From positions 124,001 to 188,000 of the forward strand of contig NZ_JAQFVF010000088.1 of NCBI RefSeq assembly GCF_027789125.1: 64,000 nt of DNA, in the 5' to 3' direction. How positions within the stretch are numbered: the first letter of the stretch is position 1; each line of letters starts with the position of its first letter. Shown here piece by piece: positions 31,993 to 41,404 of this stretch. A program made the translations under genes and the position numbers. The notes under the pieces were generated by a model that was not told where the DNA came from, made no database searches, and saw only the letters and a list, made by a program, of their open reading frames with translations. Source of the DNA: Paenibacillus aestuarii. GTDB lineage: Bacteria > Bacillota > Bacilli > Paenibacillales > NBRC-103111.

Positions 31993-33220
31993 ATACCCAG
32001 TTGCCTCGACGGAACAAAGGTTCGCGTGTCCCATCCTCAGTAATGCCGTCAATCTCCATCTCGGCGGAGCCGATCATGAAGTCAACGTGGATCAAGCTTT
32101 TATTGTAGCCGTTGGCATCCAGCTCTTCCGGCGACATAGCGGTCCCGCCTTCGATCGTGAACGGATAGGAATTTCCTAACGCGACGTGGCAGGAAGCGTT
32201 CTCGTCGAATAAAGTGTTGTAATAAATGAGGCCTGATTGCGAAATCGGCGAGTCGTACGGCACGAGAGCGACCTCACCCAAGTAACGTGCGCCTTCATCC
32301 ATATCGAGCATTTTGTTCAGCACTTCTTGCCCGACTTCGGCGATGGCGCTGACTACTTTGCCGTTCTCGAACGTCAAGCTGAAGCCATCGATGAGCGATC
32401 CTTGATAACTCAAAGGAAGCGTGCTGCGCACAGTGCCGTTGGTGCCATTGCGGGCAGGCATCGTAAACACTTCTTCCGTCGGCATATTCGGAATGAAGAA
32501 GATGCCGCTGTCTGTCGTGCTTCCAGCCGCCACCCACAGATGTTTAGGGGCAAGTTCGATATACAGATCGGTTCCCGGGCCTTTAAAATGCAGCTGCTTG
32601 TAACGCTTGTCATTCAGCATGTTTTGCTTGCTTGTCAACTGCTCGACATGCGTTTGCCAAGCGGCTACCGGATCTTCGCTGTCGACGCGAGTTAGCTTGA
32701 AGATTTGCTCCCACAGCTTCAGAGCGCGTTCATCTGCGCTCAAGTTCGGGAATACTTTGGCGGACCATTCGGCCGTCGGATACGACACCAGCAGCCAGTT
32801 GACTTGATTGCTGCGCAAATACTGCAAGAAGCCGTTGCGCGCTTGCGCTGCTGTTTTGCTGGATACGGCGACTCTCTCCGGATCGATATCCTTCATCAAA
32901 TCGGAGTTAGGCGCGTGGATCTGCAGAAAAGCGGCACCGTTCTTAGCCAGCTCTTCCAGTCCGTTCGCCCGCCACATCGGGTAATCACGCAGCGCCGACT
33001 CTGGCGCATACTTCAGGCGCAGAGCTTTCACTTCATCGTCGTCCCAATCGACCACGACGTCTTTGGCGCCTGCTTCGTACGCTTTCTTCGCAACTTTGCG
33101 CACAAAATCCGCGCAGGCAATCGGCGTCATAATGACGACCGTCTGATCCTTCTGTACGTTCAATCCGACTTTCACAGCTAGCTCGGCATACTGGTCTAGA
33201 TAATGTTCAAATGTCTTCAT
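31991..33220 (-). CDS. M29 family aminopeptidase (AmpS/PepS type)
   Basis: 409 residues from ATG at 33220 after AAAGGAGCTAGCAAA. Family motifs: NMPTEEVFTMP, LGEVALVPYDSPI, FYNTLFDENASCHVALG-like segment (YYNTLFDENASCHVALG) and HVDFMIGSAEMEIDG, which supply the glutamate, histidine and aspartate ligands of the two metal ions. A cytosolic enzyme that removes N-terminal residues from peptides, as AmpS/AmpT. Single gene; the convergent neighbour shares its terminator. Confidence 0.94.
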   Translation of the reverse strand: MKTFEHYLDQYAELAVKVGLNVQKDQTVVIMTPIACADFVRKVAKKAYEAGAKDVVVDWDDDEVKALRLKYAPESALRDYPMWRANGLEELAKNGAAFLQIHAPNSDLMKDIDPERVAVSSKTAAQARNGFLQYLRSNQVNWLLVSYPTAEWSAKVFPNLSADERALKLWEQIFKLTRVDSEDPVAAWQTHVEQLTSKQNMLNDKRYKQLHFKGPGTDLYIELAPKHLWVAAGSTTDSGIFFIPNMPTEEVFTMPARNGTNGTVRSTLPLSYQGSLIDGFSLTFENGKVVSAIAEVGQEVLNKMLDMDEGARYLGEVALVPYDSPISQSGLIYYNTLFDENASCHVALGNSYPFTIEGGTAMSPEELDANGYNKSLIHVDFMIGSAEMEIDGITEDGTREPLFRRGNWV

Positions 33221-33305
33221 TTTGCTAGCTCCTTTATATTTCAGTTAGATTTAGTGTATGATAGAAAATAAAACTTTAACCTGCGGGAGAAAGGCTGGCC
33301 AAACA

Positions 33306-34976
33306 ATGGAAACGAAAACAACCACTGCACCGACAAGCACTCCATCGAACTTCATTAAGAACATTGTAAACGAAGACTTAAAATCAGGCAAAGTGAGCCA
33401 GATCATCACCCGCTTTCCCCCAGAGCCGAACGGATACCTTCATATTGGGCATGCGAAGTCGATTTGCCTCAACTTCGATCTTGCTGATGAGTTTAACGGA
33501 TTAACCAACCTTCGCTTTGACGATACGAATCCGGCCAAAGAAGATATCGAGTACGTAGAGTCCATTAAAGAGGACGTTGCATGGCTGGGCTATACATGGG
33601 ACGGCTTGTTCTTTGCTTCGAACTATTTTGAAGAAATGTACAGCCGCGCCGTGCTGCTGATCCGCAAAGGATTAGCCTATGTGGACGAGCAAACGGCTGA
33701 GCAAATCCGCGAGACGCGCGGTACGTTGACAGAGCCGGGTAAAGAAAGCCCGTATCGCAACCGTTCTGCGGAAGAGAATCTCGCCTTGTTCGAGCGTATG
33801 CGCGCCGGCGAGTTTAAAGACGGCGAGCGCGTGCTTCGCGCCAAAATTGACATGTCATCGCCGAATATTAATTTCCGCGATCCGGTCATTTACCGCGTCG
33901 TGCATGCCCATCACCACAACACAGGCGATCAATGGTGCATCTACCCGATGTACGCCTTCGCTCATCCGCTGGAAGATGCGATTGAAGGTGTGACGCATTC
34001 GATCTGTACGCTGGAGTTCGAAGACCAACGTCCGTTCTACGACTGGGTCGTGCGCGAATGCGAGATGCCGAGTGTGCCGAGACAATATGAGTTTGCCCGC
34101 CTGAACTTGACGAATACGGTGATGAGCAAAAGAAAGCTGAAGCAGCTCGTCGACGAGAAAGCGGTAGACGGCTGGGACGATCCGCGGATGCCGACCATCT
34201 CCGGTTTGCGCCGACGCGGGTTTACGCCGGAGTCGATCCGCACTTTTGCCCGTGAGATCGGCGTCGCTAAGAGCAACAGCACAGTTGATGCGAAGATGCT
34301 GGATCACTTCATCCGCGAGGATTTGAAGCTGAAGGCGCTGCGCACGATGGGCATTCTTAATCCGCTGAAAGTCGTCATCACCAACTATCCGGAGGATCAA
34401 GTGGAGATGCTGGTAGCGGAGAATAACACCGAGAATCCGGAGATGGGCACCCGCGAAATTCCGTTCTCCCGCGAGATTTACATCGAGCAGGACGATTTCA
34501 TGGAAAACCCGCCGAACAAATATTTCCGGTTATTTCCTGGCAATGAAGTGCGCTTGAAGAACGCGTACTTCATCAAGTGCAACGACTTCATCAAAGACGA
34601 GAATGGCAAAGTTATTGAGCTGCATTGCACATACGATCCGGAGACGAAGAGCGGCAGCGGCTTCACCGGACGTAAAGTCAAAGGCACGATCCATTGGGTC
34701 GATGCCAAAAGCGCCGTACCTGCGGAATTCCGCCTGTACGAGCCGCTGATTTTGGACGATGAAGAGAACGAGGGTGCGTCCTTCCTTGAAAATCTCAACC
34801 CGAACTCCTTGCAAATCGTGCAAGGCTTCGTAGAAGAGAATATGAAGCAGGCGAAGCCGCATGATAAGTTCCAATTTTTCCGTCACGGTTATTTCAACGT
34901 TGACCCGAAATATACAACAGCGGACCATCTCGTGTTCAACTTGGTCGTTTCCTTGAAGAGCTCGTTCGAGGTCTAA
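33306..34976 (+). CDS. glnS: Glutaminyl-tRNA synthetase
   Basis: 556 residues from ATG at 33306 (AGAAAGG upstream); ATG 33258 is in frame but has no ribosome binding site. Class Ic synthetase: HIGH at 46-49 in [15 protein letters not shown], the KMSKS-equivalent VMSKR near 272-276, GlnRS-type [22 protein letters not shown] and a full C-terminal beta-barrel anticodon domain. Most Bacillota lack GlnRS and make Gln-tRNA through GatCAB; Paenibacillus-type genomes are known exceptions. It stands alone with a strong terminator. Confidence 0.97.
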   Translation: METKTTTAPTSTPSNFIKNIVNEDLKSGKVSQIITRFPPEPNGYLHIGHAKSICLNFDLADEFNGLTNLRFDDTNPAKEDIEYVESIKEDVAWLGYTWDGLFFASNYFEEMYSRAVLLIRKGLAYVDEQTAEQIRETRGTLTEPGKESPYRNRSAEENLALFERMRAGEFKDGERVLRAKIDMSSPNINFRDPVIYRVVHAHHHNTGDQWCIYPMYAFAHPLEDAIEGVTHSICTLEFEDQRPFYDWVVRECEMPSVPRQYEFARLNLTNTVMSKRKLKQLVDEKAVDGWDDPRMPTISGLRRRGFTPESIRTFAREIGVAKSNSTVDAKMLDHFIREDLKLKALRTMGILNPLKVVITNYPEDQVEMLVAENNTENPEMGTREIPFSREIYIEQDDFMENPPNKYFRLFPGNEVRLKNAYFIKCNDFIKDENGKVIELHCTYDPETKSGSGFTGRKVKGTIHWVDAKSAVPAEFRLYEPLILDDEENEGASFLENLNPNSLQIVQGFVEENMKQAKPHDKFQFFRHGYFNVDPKYTTADHLVFNLVVSLKSSFEV

Positions 34977-34980
34977 ATAA

Positions 34981-35017
34981 AAAAGTACAGCTTCTCCATG
35001 GGGGGAGCTGTACTTTT
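34981..35017. terminator. Terminator after glnS
   Basis: Perfect 12-bp stem AAAAGTACAGCT/AGCTGTACTTTT (34981-34992, 35006-35017) with A and T tracts on both sides. Confidence 0.9.
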
Positions 35018-35036
35018 TTGCTATGCCCTTGCGAGA

Positions 35037-35627
35037 TCAAGCATCTCGCCGGTACGTCTTCGTGCGGGCATCCTCAATAATGCCGTTCCAATTGAGTCCA
35101 AAAGCAAAATCGTAGACGTGGCCATCCGCATCCACATGGCACTGCATATCATGCGCGACATCTTCCAATTGTTCTTCGACGGTCTGCATGCCCGCCGGCA
35201 TTTGCATGGGCAGCAAGCCTGACGGCTCGCAGGCTCCCGTGAGCACATCCACAATCGCTTCGTCCTGCACGCCAAAGTTGGCGATAATGGCGTCAACTTC
35301 AGCTTCGAACTCGGCGACAATCGACGAATTGGATAACAGCATGGATACGATGACAGGTTTGCCGTTCATTCGTCGTTTGGTCTCCAGCACCAGGTCCAGG
35401 TCGCCTGCATTGCGCACGGTAACGGTTTATCCTTGATACGATCGGTTTAGAACATCATTTGGTCTTGGGTCGCCAGCCATGCTGCATGCACGGGCATGTT
35501 CGGCCGTATAAGGCCTGTACTGGAGGCTGATCGGCACATAGCCGTTGCCGCCTCTGTTCGCATCTTCCTCGCTGTATCCCAGCCCTGTCAGGGGACCCGG
35601 AACAATACAGTTGAAGAATAAGAACAA
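35037..35627 (-). pseudogene. Glycoside hydrolase family 3 C-terminal fragment with in-frame stop
   Basis: The minus-strand frame reads GYSEEDANRGGNGYVPISLQ, RPYTAEHARACSMAGDPRPN and VLNRSYQG, then TAA at 35427-35429, then TVTVRNAGDLDLVLETKR through to the stop at 35037. Both halves are in the same frame, so a single nonsense change (probably AAA to TAA) splits a GH3 C-terminal domain. The catalytic N-terminal domain is absent: the frame begins near 35627 in unrelated sequence beside the next promoter region. It ends normally, just before the glnS terminator. Confidence 0.75.
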
Positions 35628-35680
35628 TTTTTGTTATGTTCTATTTGTATGAGGCGAAGCCCACCCGAAGGAGTGATCCC

Positions 35681-36385
35681 ATGACAACGATACTCGTCGT
35701 AGACGATGACCACAATATTTGCAGAATTACAAAGCTGTATTTAGTGAAAAATGGATTTGCTGTATTGACTGCACATGATGGCGAGCAAGCGCTGGAGCAG
35801 TTCGAGGCACATCTGCCTGATTTTATCGTGCTGGATCTCATGCTGCCGAAGCGGGACGGATGGTCCGTCTGCCAGCGGATTCGTGCTTCGAGCGATGTGC
35901 CGATCTTGATGCTGACGGCGCGCGGAGAAGTGGACGAGCGGATCGGGGGACTGAACATGGGGGCTGATGACTATATGGTCAAGCCGTTTGATCCCAATGA
36001 GCTGGTCGCGCGAATTACCACCATTTTGCGCAGATCTTCTCAGCGGCAGGTTTCACCGTTCAATTCCAATATCTATGAAGTTGGTAGCTTGCGGGTGGAT
36101 GCGGTCTCGCACGAAGTAACCGTTGAAGGCCAGCTGGTGGCTTTGCCCCGTAAGGAATATGAGTTGCTGCTGTTCCTGGTGCGTAATCCGAACCAGGTGT
36201 TCACGCGGGAAGATTTAATATCCAAAATATGGGGTTGGGACTTCGAGGGAGAGGACCGGGTCGTCGATCTGTATATCAAAAGGCTGCGGCAAAAGCTGAG
36301 CGCTTTAACCGAGCGCCAAATTGACTGGAACATCCGCACGGTGTGGGGTGTCGGTTATAAGTTTGAGGGGCCAGGCGCATGCTGA
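35681..36385 (+). CDS. OmpR-family response regulator (second system)
   Basis: 234 residues from ATG at 35681 with AAGGAGTGA upstream; the frame is open to 35636. Receiver with DDDHN, phospho-acceptor aspartate in FIVLDLMLPKRDGW and DYMVKPFDP; winged helix with LPRKEYELLLFLVRNPNQVFTREDLISKIWGWDFEGEDRVVDLYIKRLRQKL. It overlaps the kinase gene by seven bases. A secreted repeat protein is encoded just downstream and may be a target. Confidence 0.93.
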   Translation: MTTILVVDDDHNICRITKLYLVKNGFAVLTAHDGEQALEQFEAHLPDFIVLDLMLPKRDGWSVCQRIRASSDVPILMLTARGEVDERIGGLNMGADDYMVKPFDPNELVARITTILRRSSQRQVSPFNSNIYEVGSLRVDAVSHEVTVEGQLVALPRKEYELLLFLVRNPNQVFTREDLISKIWGWDFEGEDRVVDLYIKRLRQKLSALTERQIDWNIRTVWGVGYKFEGPGAC

Positions 36386-37782
36386 ATTCTTTTTACCGCA
36401 AGCTATTATTCATTTATGTCACTATTACAATCGTTTCGATCATTGCGATTTCTGGCACAATCGGTTACACAATGCGGCAAAATACATACGACCGCAGTGA
36501 GCAAATTTTGCTTGAAAAGGTGACGCAAGTAGACGAGCTGGCGAAGGATCTGCTCGATAACTCAATGCTGCCCAAAGATTTTCGCAAGCAAATTGCTGCC
36601 ATTGAAAAATCGTCCAACGTTCGCGTATCGGTCATTAAGCATCCGAAGCTGAACTCGGATAAATTGAATTCTGTCGGTGAACCGCCAGCCCGCAAAGAAT
36701 GGGCCGACAAGCTGCTAAGCGGCGAGCCTGTGACGGCTAAGGGCAGCTTCAGCACGAGCGACAGCACGAAAATGCTGATTGTAGGGCGGCCGGTATGGCT
36801 GGACAACCGCGTGGTTGGCGGCATTTTTCTGTACACGCCGATTCAGGATATTCAAGGCACGATTAACGAGATTAACCGGGCCATTGTCATCTCGGCCGTG
36901 CTCATTGCGGCGCTAGCCGTAGCGGTGCTGTACTTTGTCTCCCGCCATTTCGTGAAGCCGATTCAGTCGATGAGCCGAACGGCGGAAGCGCTGGCTCTGG
37001 GAGATTTCAGCGGCCGAGTGGCGGTGCGGGGACAGGATGAGATCGCCTCGCTGGCTGCCTCGCTGAACCGTATGGCCGGCAAGCTCGAGAAGGTCGAGGA
37101 CAGCCGCAAGCGGTTCCTCTCGGAAATCTCGCATGAGCTGCGGACACCGCTGACGACGATCCGGGCGTCATTGCAAGGGCTTGTCGATGGGGTCGTCGAG
37201 CCGCAAGACGCGCAAGAATTTATTCGGGTTTCACTCGGTGAAACCATCCGTTTGAGCAAGCTGGTGGATGATTTGCTGCAGCTTTCTTCTTTTGAGGAAA
37301 AGCAGGTGAAGCTGCATCTGCAGCAGGTCGATGCGGGCGAATTGAGCGTATATGTCGTGACGCAGTTGAAAATGAAGGCAAAAGCGAAGCGTATTGAGCT
37401 ATTTGCAGATGAAGGCATCCCCTTGTTCGTCCAGGCTGACGCTGACCGGCTGAGGCAGGTGCTGATTAATCTGCTCGATAACGCCATCAACCATATCCCG
37501 GAAGGCTCGCAGGCCGGCATTCGCATCAAATCAGTCAAACACGAGCGGTGGATCGAGGTCTGGGATAACGGTCCAGGCATCCCGCCGGACAAGCTGCCTC
37601 ACTTGTTCGACCGCTTCTACAAGGCAGACGAAAGCCGCAATCGCTCAGGTGCAGGCTTAGGATTGACCATTTGCAAGATGATCGTAGAAGCGCACGGTGG
37701 TTCGATGCGCGTTCACTCGCAAACAGGGCAAGGGACGGTTTTTCAGATATTTTTGCCGCATTCGCCTATGACAAACTTATGA
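36379..37782 (+). CDS. Sensor histidine kinase (second system)
   Basis: 467 residues from ATG at 36379. Membrane helix at ~7-30, an external domain of ~130 residues, second helix near 170-192, HAMP (RHFVKPIQSMSRTAEALALGDFSGRVAV), HisKA with the phosphorylated histidine in LSEISHELRTPLTTIRASLQG, and an ATPase domain (NLLDNAINHIP, DNGPGIPPDKL, GAGLGLTICKMI). Overall design is that of PhoR/ResE-type kinases. Probably senses an envelope signal with the regulator encoded upstream. Confidence 0.93.
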   Translation: MLNSFYRKLLFIYVTITIVSIIAISGTIGYTMRQNTYDRSEQILLEKVTQVDELAKDLLDNSMLPKDFRKQIAAIEKSSNVRVSVIKHPKLNSDKLNSVGEPPARKEWADKLLSGEPVTAKGSFSTSDSTKMLIVGRPVWLDNRVVGGIFLYTPIQDIQGTINEINRAIVISAVLIAALAVAVLYFVSRHFVKPIQSMSRTAEALALGDFSGRVAVRGQDEIASLAASLNRMAGKLEKVEDSRKRFLSEISHELRTPLTTIRASLQGLVDGVVEPQDAQEFIRVSLGETIRLSKLVDDLLQLSSFEEKQVKLHLQQVDAGELSVYVVTQLKMKAKAKRIELFADEGIPLFVQADADRLRQVLINLLDNAINHIPEGSQAGIRIKSVKHERWIEVWDNGPGIPPDKLPHLFDRFYKADESRNRSGAGLGLTICKMIVEAHGGSMRVHSQTGQGTVFQIFLPHSPMTNL

Positions 37783-37860
37783 CATATTTATCCGCTAGTA
37801 TAGAACGCGTAGGGTAAAGAGCAAGCTGTTTACCGAATACGATTCCAAGGAGAAGTGACC

Positions 37861-38481
37861 ATGATGATGAAAAAGTTAGTCGGACTGGCTTTGGCAGGCG
37901 CAATTGTAGTATCTGTACCTTTCGCTGCATTTGCGGCGGATGCACCTCTTCAGCCAGGCAAACAGTTGTTGCAGGATAAAGCGCAAGTACTCGGCATTTC
38001 CACAGATGGCAAGACGAACGAGCAGATCAAAGCGGAAGTGAAAGCCGCAATCGCAGCGAAGCATCTGGACCGTCTGAAGGCGGCGGCAGGAAAGCTGGGC
38101 ATCAGCACGGACGGCAAATCTGCGGATCAGTTGAAAGCAGATATTCAAGCGGCTGTGCTGGCCAAGCGTCAGGCCAAAGCGGCGAAGCTCGGCATTGCTA
38201 CGGATGGCAAGACGAGCAAAGATTTGAAAACCGCGATTCAGGCAGCGGAGCTGGCAAAGCTCAAGGAGCAGGCGGCTAAAGCGGGCATCTCAACAGATGG
38301 CCTGACAGCAAAGCAAATTCGCGCTGCATTGAAGCAAGCGAAGGAAAGCAAAAGAGCGGAAGCGCTGAATAAGCGTGCGGCTAAATTAGGTATCAGCACG
38401 GATGGCAAGACGACGGAGCAAATCTTCGCTGAGGTGGAAAGTGCGCTGAAAGCGAAATGGGAGAAGCAAGCGGCGAAGTAA
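37861..38481 (+). CDS. Secreted lysine/alanine-rich protein with five GISTDGKT repeats
   Basis: 206 residues from ATG at 37861, eight bases after AAGGAG; the GTG at 37855 is less well spaced. Signal peptide MMMKKLVGLALAGAIVVSV with cleavage after AFA. The rest is five tandem units of 31-35 residues, each opening L-G-I-S/A-T-D-G-K-T/S and continuing as a charged helix such as EQIKAEVKAAIAAKHL. The protein is strongly basic. No known family recognised; coiled, possibly wall- or DNA-binding (guess). It lies 78 bases after the two-component kinase with its own possible promoter (TTATGA/TATAGA), so it may be that system's output. Confidence 0.8.
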   Translation: MMMKKLVGLALAGAIVVSVPFAAFAADAPLQPGKQLLQDKAQVLGISTDGKTNEQIKAEVKAAIAAKHLDRLKAAAGKLGISTDGKSADQLKADIQAAVLAKRQAKAAKLGIATDGKTSKDLKTAIQAAELAKLKEQAAKAGISTDGLTAKQIRAALKQAKESKRAEALNKRAAKLGISTDGKTTEQIFAEVESALKAKWEKQAAK

Positions 38482-38517
38482 TTTTGCTTGCTACAAACAG
38501 CTCAAGCGGAAACTTCC

Positions 38518-38559
38518 ATGACCCTCGATCGGGTCACAGGCTACGATGAGAATTCCATA
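38518..38559 (+). repeat. Dispersed 42-base repeat, copy 2
   Basis: Matches the reverse complement of 7268-7309 at 40 of 42 bases. It lies between the stop of the lysine-rich repeat protein and its terminator, so it would be transcribed as part of the 3' untranslated region. Confidence 0.75.
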
Positions 38560-38599
38560 GCCTCCAGCCCCACTTGCAAGAGTGGAGTTGGAGGCATTT
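38560..38599 (+). terminator. Terminator after the lysine-rich repeat protein
   Basis: GCCTCCA and CCACT pair with AGTGG and TGGAGGC around a 6-base loop, followed by ATTTTTG. Confidence 0.85.
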
Positions 38600-38606
38600 T
38601 TGCATC

Positions 38607-39461
38607 CTACTCGTCTTCAAACATATCCATCTGCTCGGGAGGAAGCGCTGCAGCTTCCAGGCCTAGAAGCTCCATAAGCTGCAAAGCATTCTCCGCAGCA
38701 TCTCCGCCCGAATTATTATTGAAAATGACGCACACCTCGGCCGTATCCTCCGTCAGCTGCAGCAAATACTCCTTCCATACCAGCAGTTCCTCACGATTAT
38801 AGCGGTAAAGGTACCGCACGTCCCGCCAATTTGCATTGCCGCTGGATGTCCAGCCGCTGTGATTTCTGCCGTGGAAACGGACGACGGTGAGCTCCCTGTG
38901 GGTCACCTCCAGAACAGTAGGCACAGAGCCCGGGAAGACTTGCGGCTCATCACAAATGCTGTGCATCCAGCCTTCATCGCGCATGAACTGCAGCGTCCTG
39001 TCACGCATGCCCGGCGCAAACCAGCTCTGATGGCGGAACTCAAGCGCTATAGGGAGTCCGCTCATTCGCTCCTTGGCGGCCCGGACGATATTTACATTTT
39101 TTCTGTTGCAATCGAACCAGGGCGGGTACTGAAAAAGGACAGCCTTCAGCTTATTCGCTTCGATAACAGGAAGAATAGACTCCCTGAAGCTGGCAAACAT
39201 CTGGTCTGTATCCGCTTCGGACATTTCTTGCCGTGTATGTCCCGTCATCCCTTGATAGGCTTTAATCAAGAAAGAGAAATGGCCAGGCGTGTCCTTTACC
39301 CATCGGCGATAGACAACGTCCTTGTGGATCGCATAATAAGAGCTGTCGAGTTCAACGACGGAAAAATATCGGCTATATACGTTCAGCTTATCCGGCGACT
39401 TCACCCCAGCCGGGTAAAGCTTATCGTGGTCTCCCCATCCTGCAAGCCCAATTGAGATCAT
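38607..39461 (-). CDS. DUF72 family protein (YecE/YunF-like)
   Basis: 284 residues from ATG at 39461 with GGTGGA upstream. TIM-barrel protein of the DUF72 family: ISIGLAGWGDHDKLYP at the start, YFSVVELDSSYYAIH, FLIKAYQGMTGH, VLFQYPPWF, LPIALEFRHQSWF, VVRFHGRNHSGW and CVIFNNNSGGDAAENALQL. The function of DUF72 is not established. Convergent with the preceding gene. The 400 bases upstream (39462-39862) are AT-rich and hold only the Fur-controlled promoter described separately. Confidence 0.93.
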   Translation of the reverse strand: MISIGLAGWGDHDKLYPAGVKSPDKLNVYSRYFSVVELDSSYYAIHKDVVYRRWVKDTPGHFSFLIKAYQGMTGHTRQEMSEADTDQMFASFRESILPVIEANKLKAVLFQYPPWFDCNRKNVNIVRAAKERMSGLPIALEFRHQSWFAPGMRDRTLQFMRDEGWMHSICDEPQVFPGSVPTVLEVTHRELTVVRFHGRNHSGWTSSGNANWRDVRYLYRYNREELLVWKEYLLQLTEDTAEVCVIFNNNSGGDAAENALQLMELLGLEAAALPPEQMDMFEDE

Positions 39462-39786
39462 GTTTTCCACCATCTTTATAAAGTTAACGGCTTATTCGGT
39501 TTCAACAAGCCATTTTCGTATTTTAGGATAAAATCGGGAATCGTCAGTGCATTGTAGGTCTTTTATCATTATTCGCAATGGCCAGGAACAATTTTACAAT
39601 ATAGTATAAATTATAATATAACATGATCTATTTTTACAGAATCAGACGAATTAAATAGGAACTAGGGAATGGTGGGAATACGTCCGTTAAGCAATGATAA
39701 TGCAATGAACAAAATTGTAGATATCACAGAAAACAGCATAGGCCAAATGCATACAAGAATTAGCTTGCTTTCGGTGTCACGAAGAC

Positions 39787-39840
39787 TTGACATATGAAAA
39801 ATATGGAATTACTATGTAATGGATAATGATAATCATTCTC
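39787..39840 (+). promoter_or_regulatory. Fur-controlled promoter of the siderophore-binding protein
   Basis: Consensus TTGACA (39787-39792) and TACTAT (39810-39815) are 17 bases apart. GATAATGATAATCATTCTC (39822-39840) matches the classical 19-base Fur box at 18 positions, just downstream of the start point. Confidence 0.82.
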
Positions 39841-39862
39841 ATACATGGTAGGGGGGTCGAAA

Positions 39863-40900
39863 TTGGTTAGTAAAGGGGTTTTAAAAGCGAGCCGAAGCTG
39901 GAGCGGACGACTGTCCATCTTTTTAACAGTTTGCATGCTTGTCCTAGCAGGCTGCGGGCAGAAGGCGGAGACGACACAGGCGGATGCCAAACAGACAACA
40001 GAGGCGAAGCAATTAGGTGCGGCAGCATCCCAAAAACCTGAAGCAGCACCAAGCCAGGCTGAATATGTGGTTAAGCACGCAATGGGTGAAACGAAAATTA
40101 CCGGCACGCCGAAAAAGGTAGTGGTGCTGACGAACGAAGGAACCGAGGCTGTACTGGCCCTCGGAGTAAAGCCTGTCGGGGCTGTAAAATCTTTTACCTT
40201 ATCGGGCGATTGGTATGATCATATTCAAGCGGACATGGAAGGCGTCAAAGTCGTAGGTGACGAGAACCAGCCGAACCTGGAACTGATCGCTTCGTTGAAG
40301 CCGGACCTTATTATCGGCAACAAGCTGCGCCAAGAAAAGGTGTACCAGCAGCTATCCGCTATTGCGCCAACGGTGTTTTCCGAGAAGCTGATGGGCGATT
40401 GGCAAGTGAATTTTAAGCTGTATGCGGAAGCATTGAATAAAAAATCGGAAGGCGATCAACTGATCGGCAATTTCGAGAAGCGAATTGCGGACTTCAAGCA
40501 AAAAGCCGGCGACAAGCTGAATACGAAAGTATCTATCGTAAGGTTTATGCCTGGCAAGGTGCGTATTTACATGAAAGATACATTTTCTGGCGTTGTCTTG
40601 AAGAAACTAGGCTTCCAGCGCCCGGCGCCGCAGGATCAAGAGAAGTTCGCGGATGACGTTCAGAAGGAACGTATTCCGGATATGAACGGCGATGTGCTGT
40701 TCTATTTCAACTATGAGAATGACAAAGGGGAAGCGGGCAAGACCGAACAGGATTGGGCGAACGATCCTTTGTGGAAAAATCTTGACGTAGTGAAAAAAGG
40801 CAACGTCCATAAAGTAAGCGATGCCGTATGGAACACGGCCGGCGGGATTATAGCCGCGAACCTGCTGCTGGATGATTTGGAGAAATACTTTTTGAAATAA
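39863..40900 (+). CDS. Iron-siderophore ABC transporter substrate-binding lipoprotein
   Basis: 345 residues from TTG at 39863, seven bases after GGGGGG; an upstream in-frame ATG at 39845 precedes that site. Lipobox LAGC (near residue 33) after a hydrophobic segment, then a T/A/Q-rich linker and the periplasmic-binding fold of PF01497: KVVVLTNEGTEAVLALGVKPVGAV, LELIASLKPDLIIGN, VSIVRFMPGKVRIY and a C-terminal NVHKVSDAVWNT. It captures a ferric siderophore outside the membrane. No permease or ATPase is adjacent, so it must use a system encoded elsewhere. Regulated by Fur. Confidence 0.93.
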   Translation: MVSKGVLKASRSWSGRLSIFLTVCMLVLAGCGQKAETTQADAKQTTEAKQLGAAASQKPEAAPSQAEYVVKHAMGETKITGTPKKVVVLTNEGTEAVLALGVKPVGAVKSFTLSGDWYDHIQADMEGVKVVGDENQPNLELIASLKPDLIIGNKLRQEKVYQQLSAIAPTVFSEKLMGDWQVNFKLYAEALNKKSEGDQLIGNFEKRIADFKQKAGDKLNTKVSIVRFMPGKVRIYMKDTFSGVVLKKLGFQRPAPQDQEKFADDVQKERIPDMNGDVLFYFNYENDKGEAGKTEQDWANDPLWKNLDVVKKGNVHKVSDAVWNTAGGIIAANLLLDDLEKYFLK

Positions 40901-40921
40901 ACAGCACAGAGCTGCTGAATT

Positions 40922-40955
40922 GCCCTGAGCGAGGATGAATCGCTTGGGGCTTTTT
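40922..40955 (+). terminator. Terminator after the siderophore-binding protein
   Basis: GCCCTGAGCG pairs with CGCTTGGGGC (wobbles), followed by five T residues. Confidence 0.8.
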
Positions 40956-41018
40956 AGTTGTCAGGTATACGCTTTCTTGCTAAGATAAAAGCAGATTATG
41001 TAAAAGGTGGCTTAGCCG

Positions 41019-41378
41019 ATGAATCGAGTCGAGGCCGAATTCAGCAATTTGGTGAAGGCGTACCGCAAGCGCCATATGGGCAAGGGCCCCGAGCGCGTCA
41101 CGACAACCTTTTCTAAGCACTGGGCGATTTGTGAGATGGAGGGCAATCTGTCTCCTGTGGAGAAATTTATCGCGAAAACCGACGATGGCAAAAGTATGCT
41201 CCGTACGGCTCGCACCGAGATGGTCAAAGAAATTTACCGCAATCACCCTCCGATTGAGATGGAGGAGCTGCTCGGCGCCAAATTTGTCCGGCTGTTTGTG
41301 GATATCGATATCCAGCAGGATATTGGCATGTCGGTCTTCGTTTTTGACCAGGATTTAGAGAAGAAATTTTGCAAATAA
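41019..41378 (+). CDS. DUF2294 family protein
   Basis: 119 residues from ATG at 41019 (AAAAGGTGG upstream). Matches the DUF2294 pattern: AYRKRHMGKGPERVTTTFSKHWAICEMEGNLSPVEKFIAK, then TARTEMVKEIYR, and FVRLFVDIDIQQDIGMSVFVFD. Members are small and cytoplasmic, often near formate dehydrogenase-like genes in Bacillus (inference from remembered context). Here it precedes an FdhF/YdeP molybdoenzyme gene but is separated from it by a structured leader. Confidence 0.85.
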   Translation: MNRVEAEFSNLVKAYRKRHMGKGPERVTTTFSKHWAICEMEGNLSPVEKFIAKTDDGKSMLRTARTEMVKEIYRNHPPIEMEELLGAKFVRLFVDIDIQQDIGMSVFVFDQDLEKKFCK

Positions 41379-41404
41379 GATACATTCAGTACGTGCAGAT
41401 ACAT

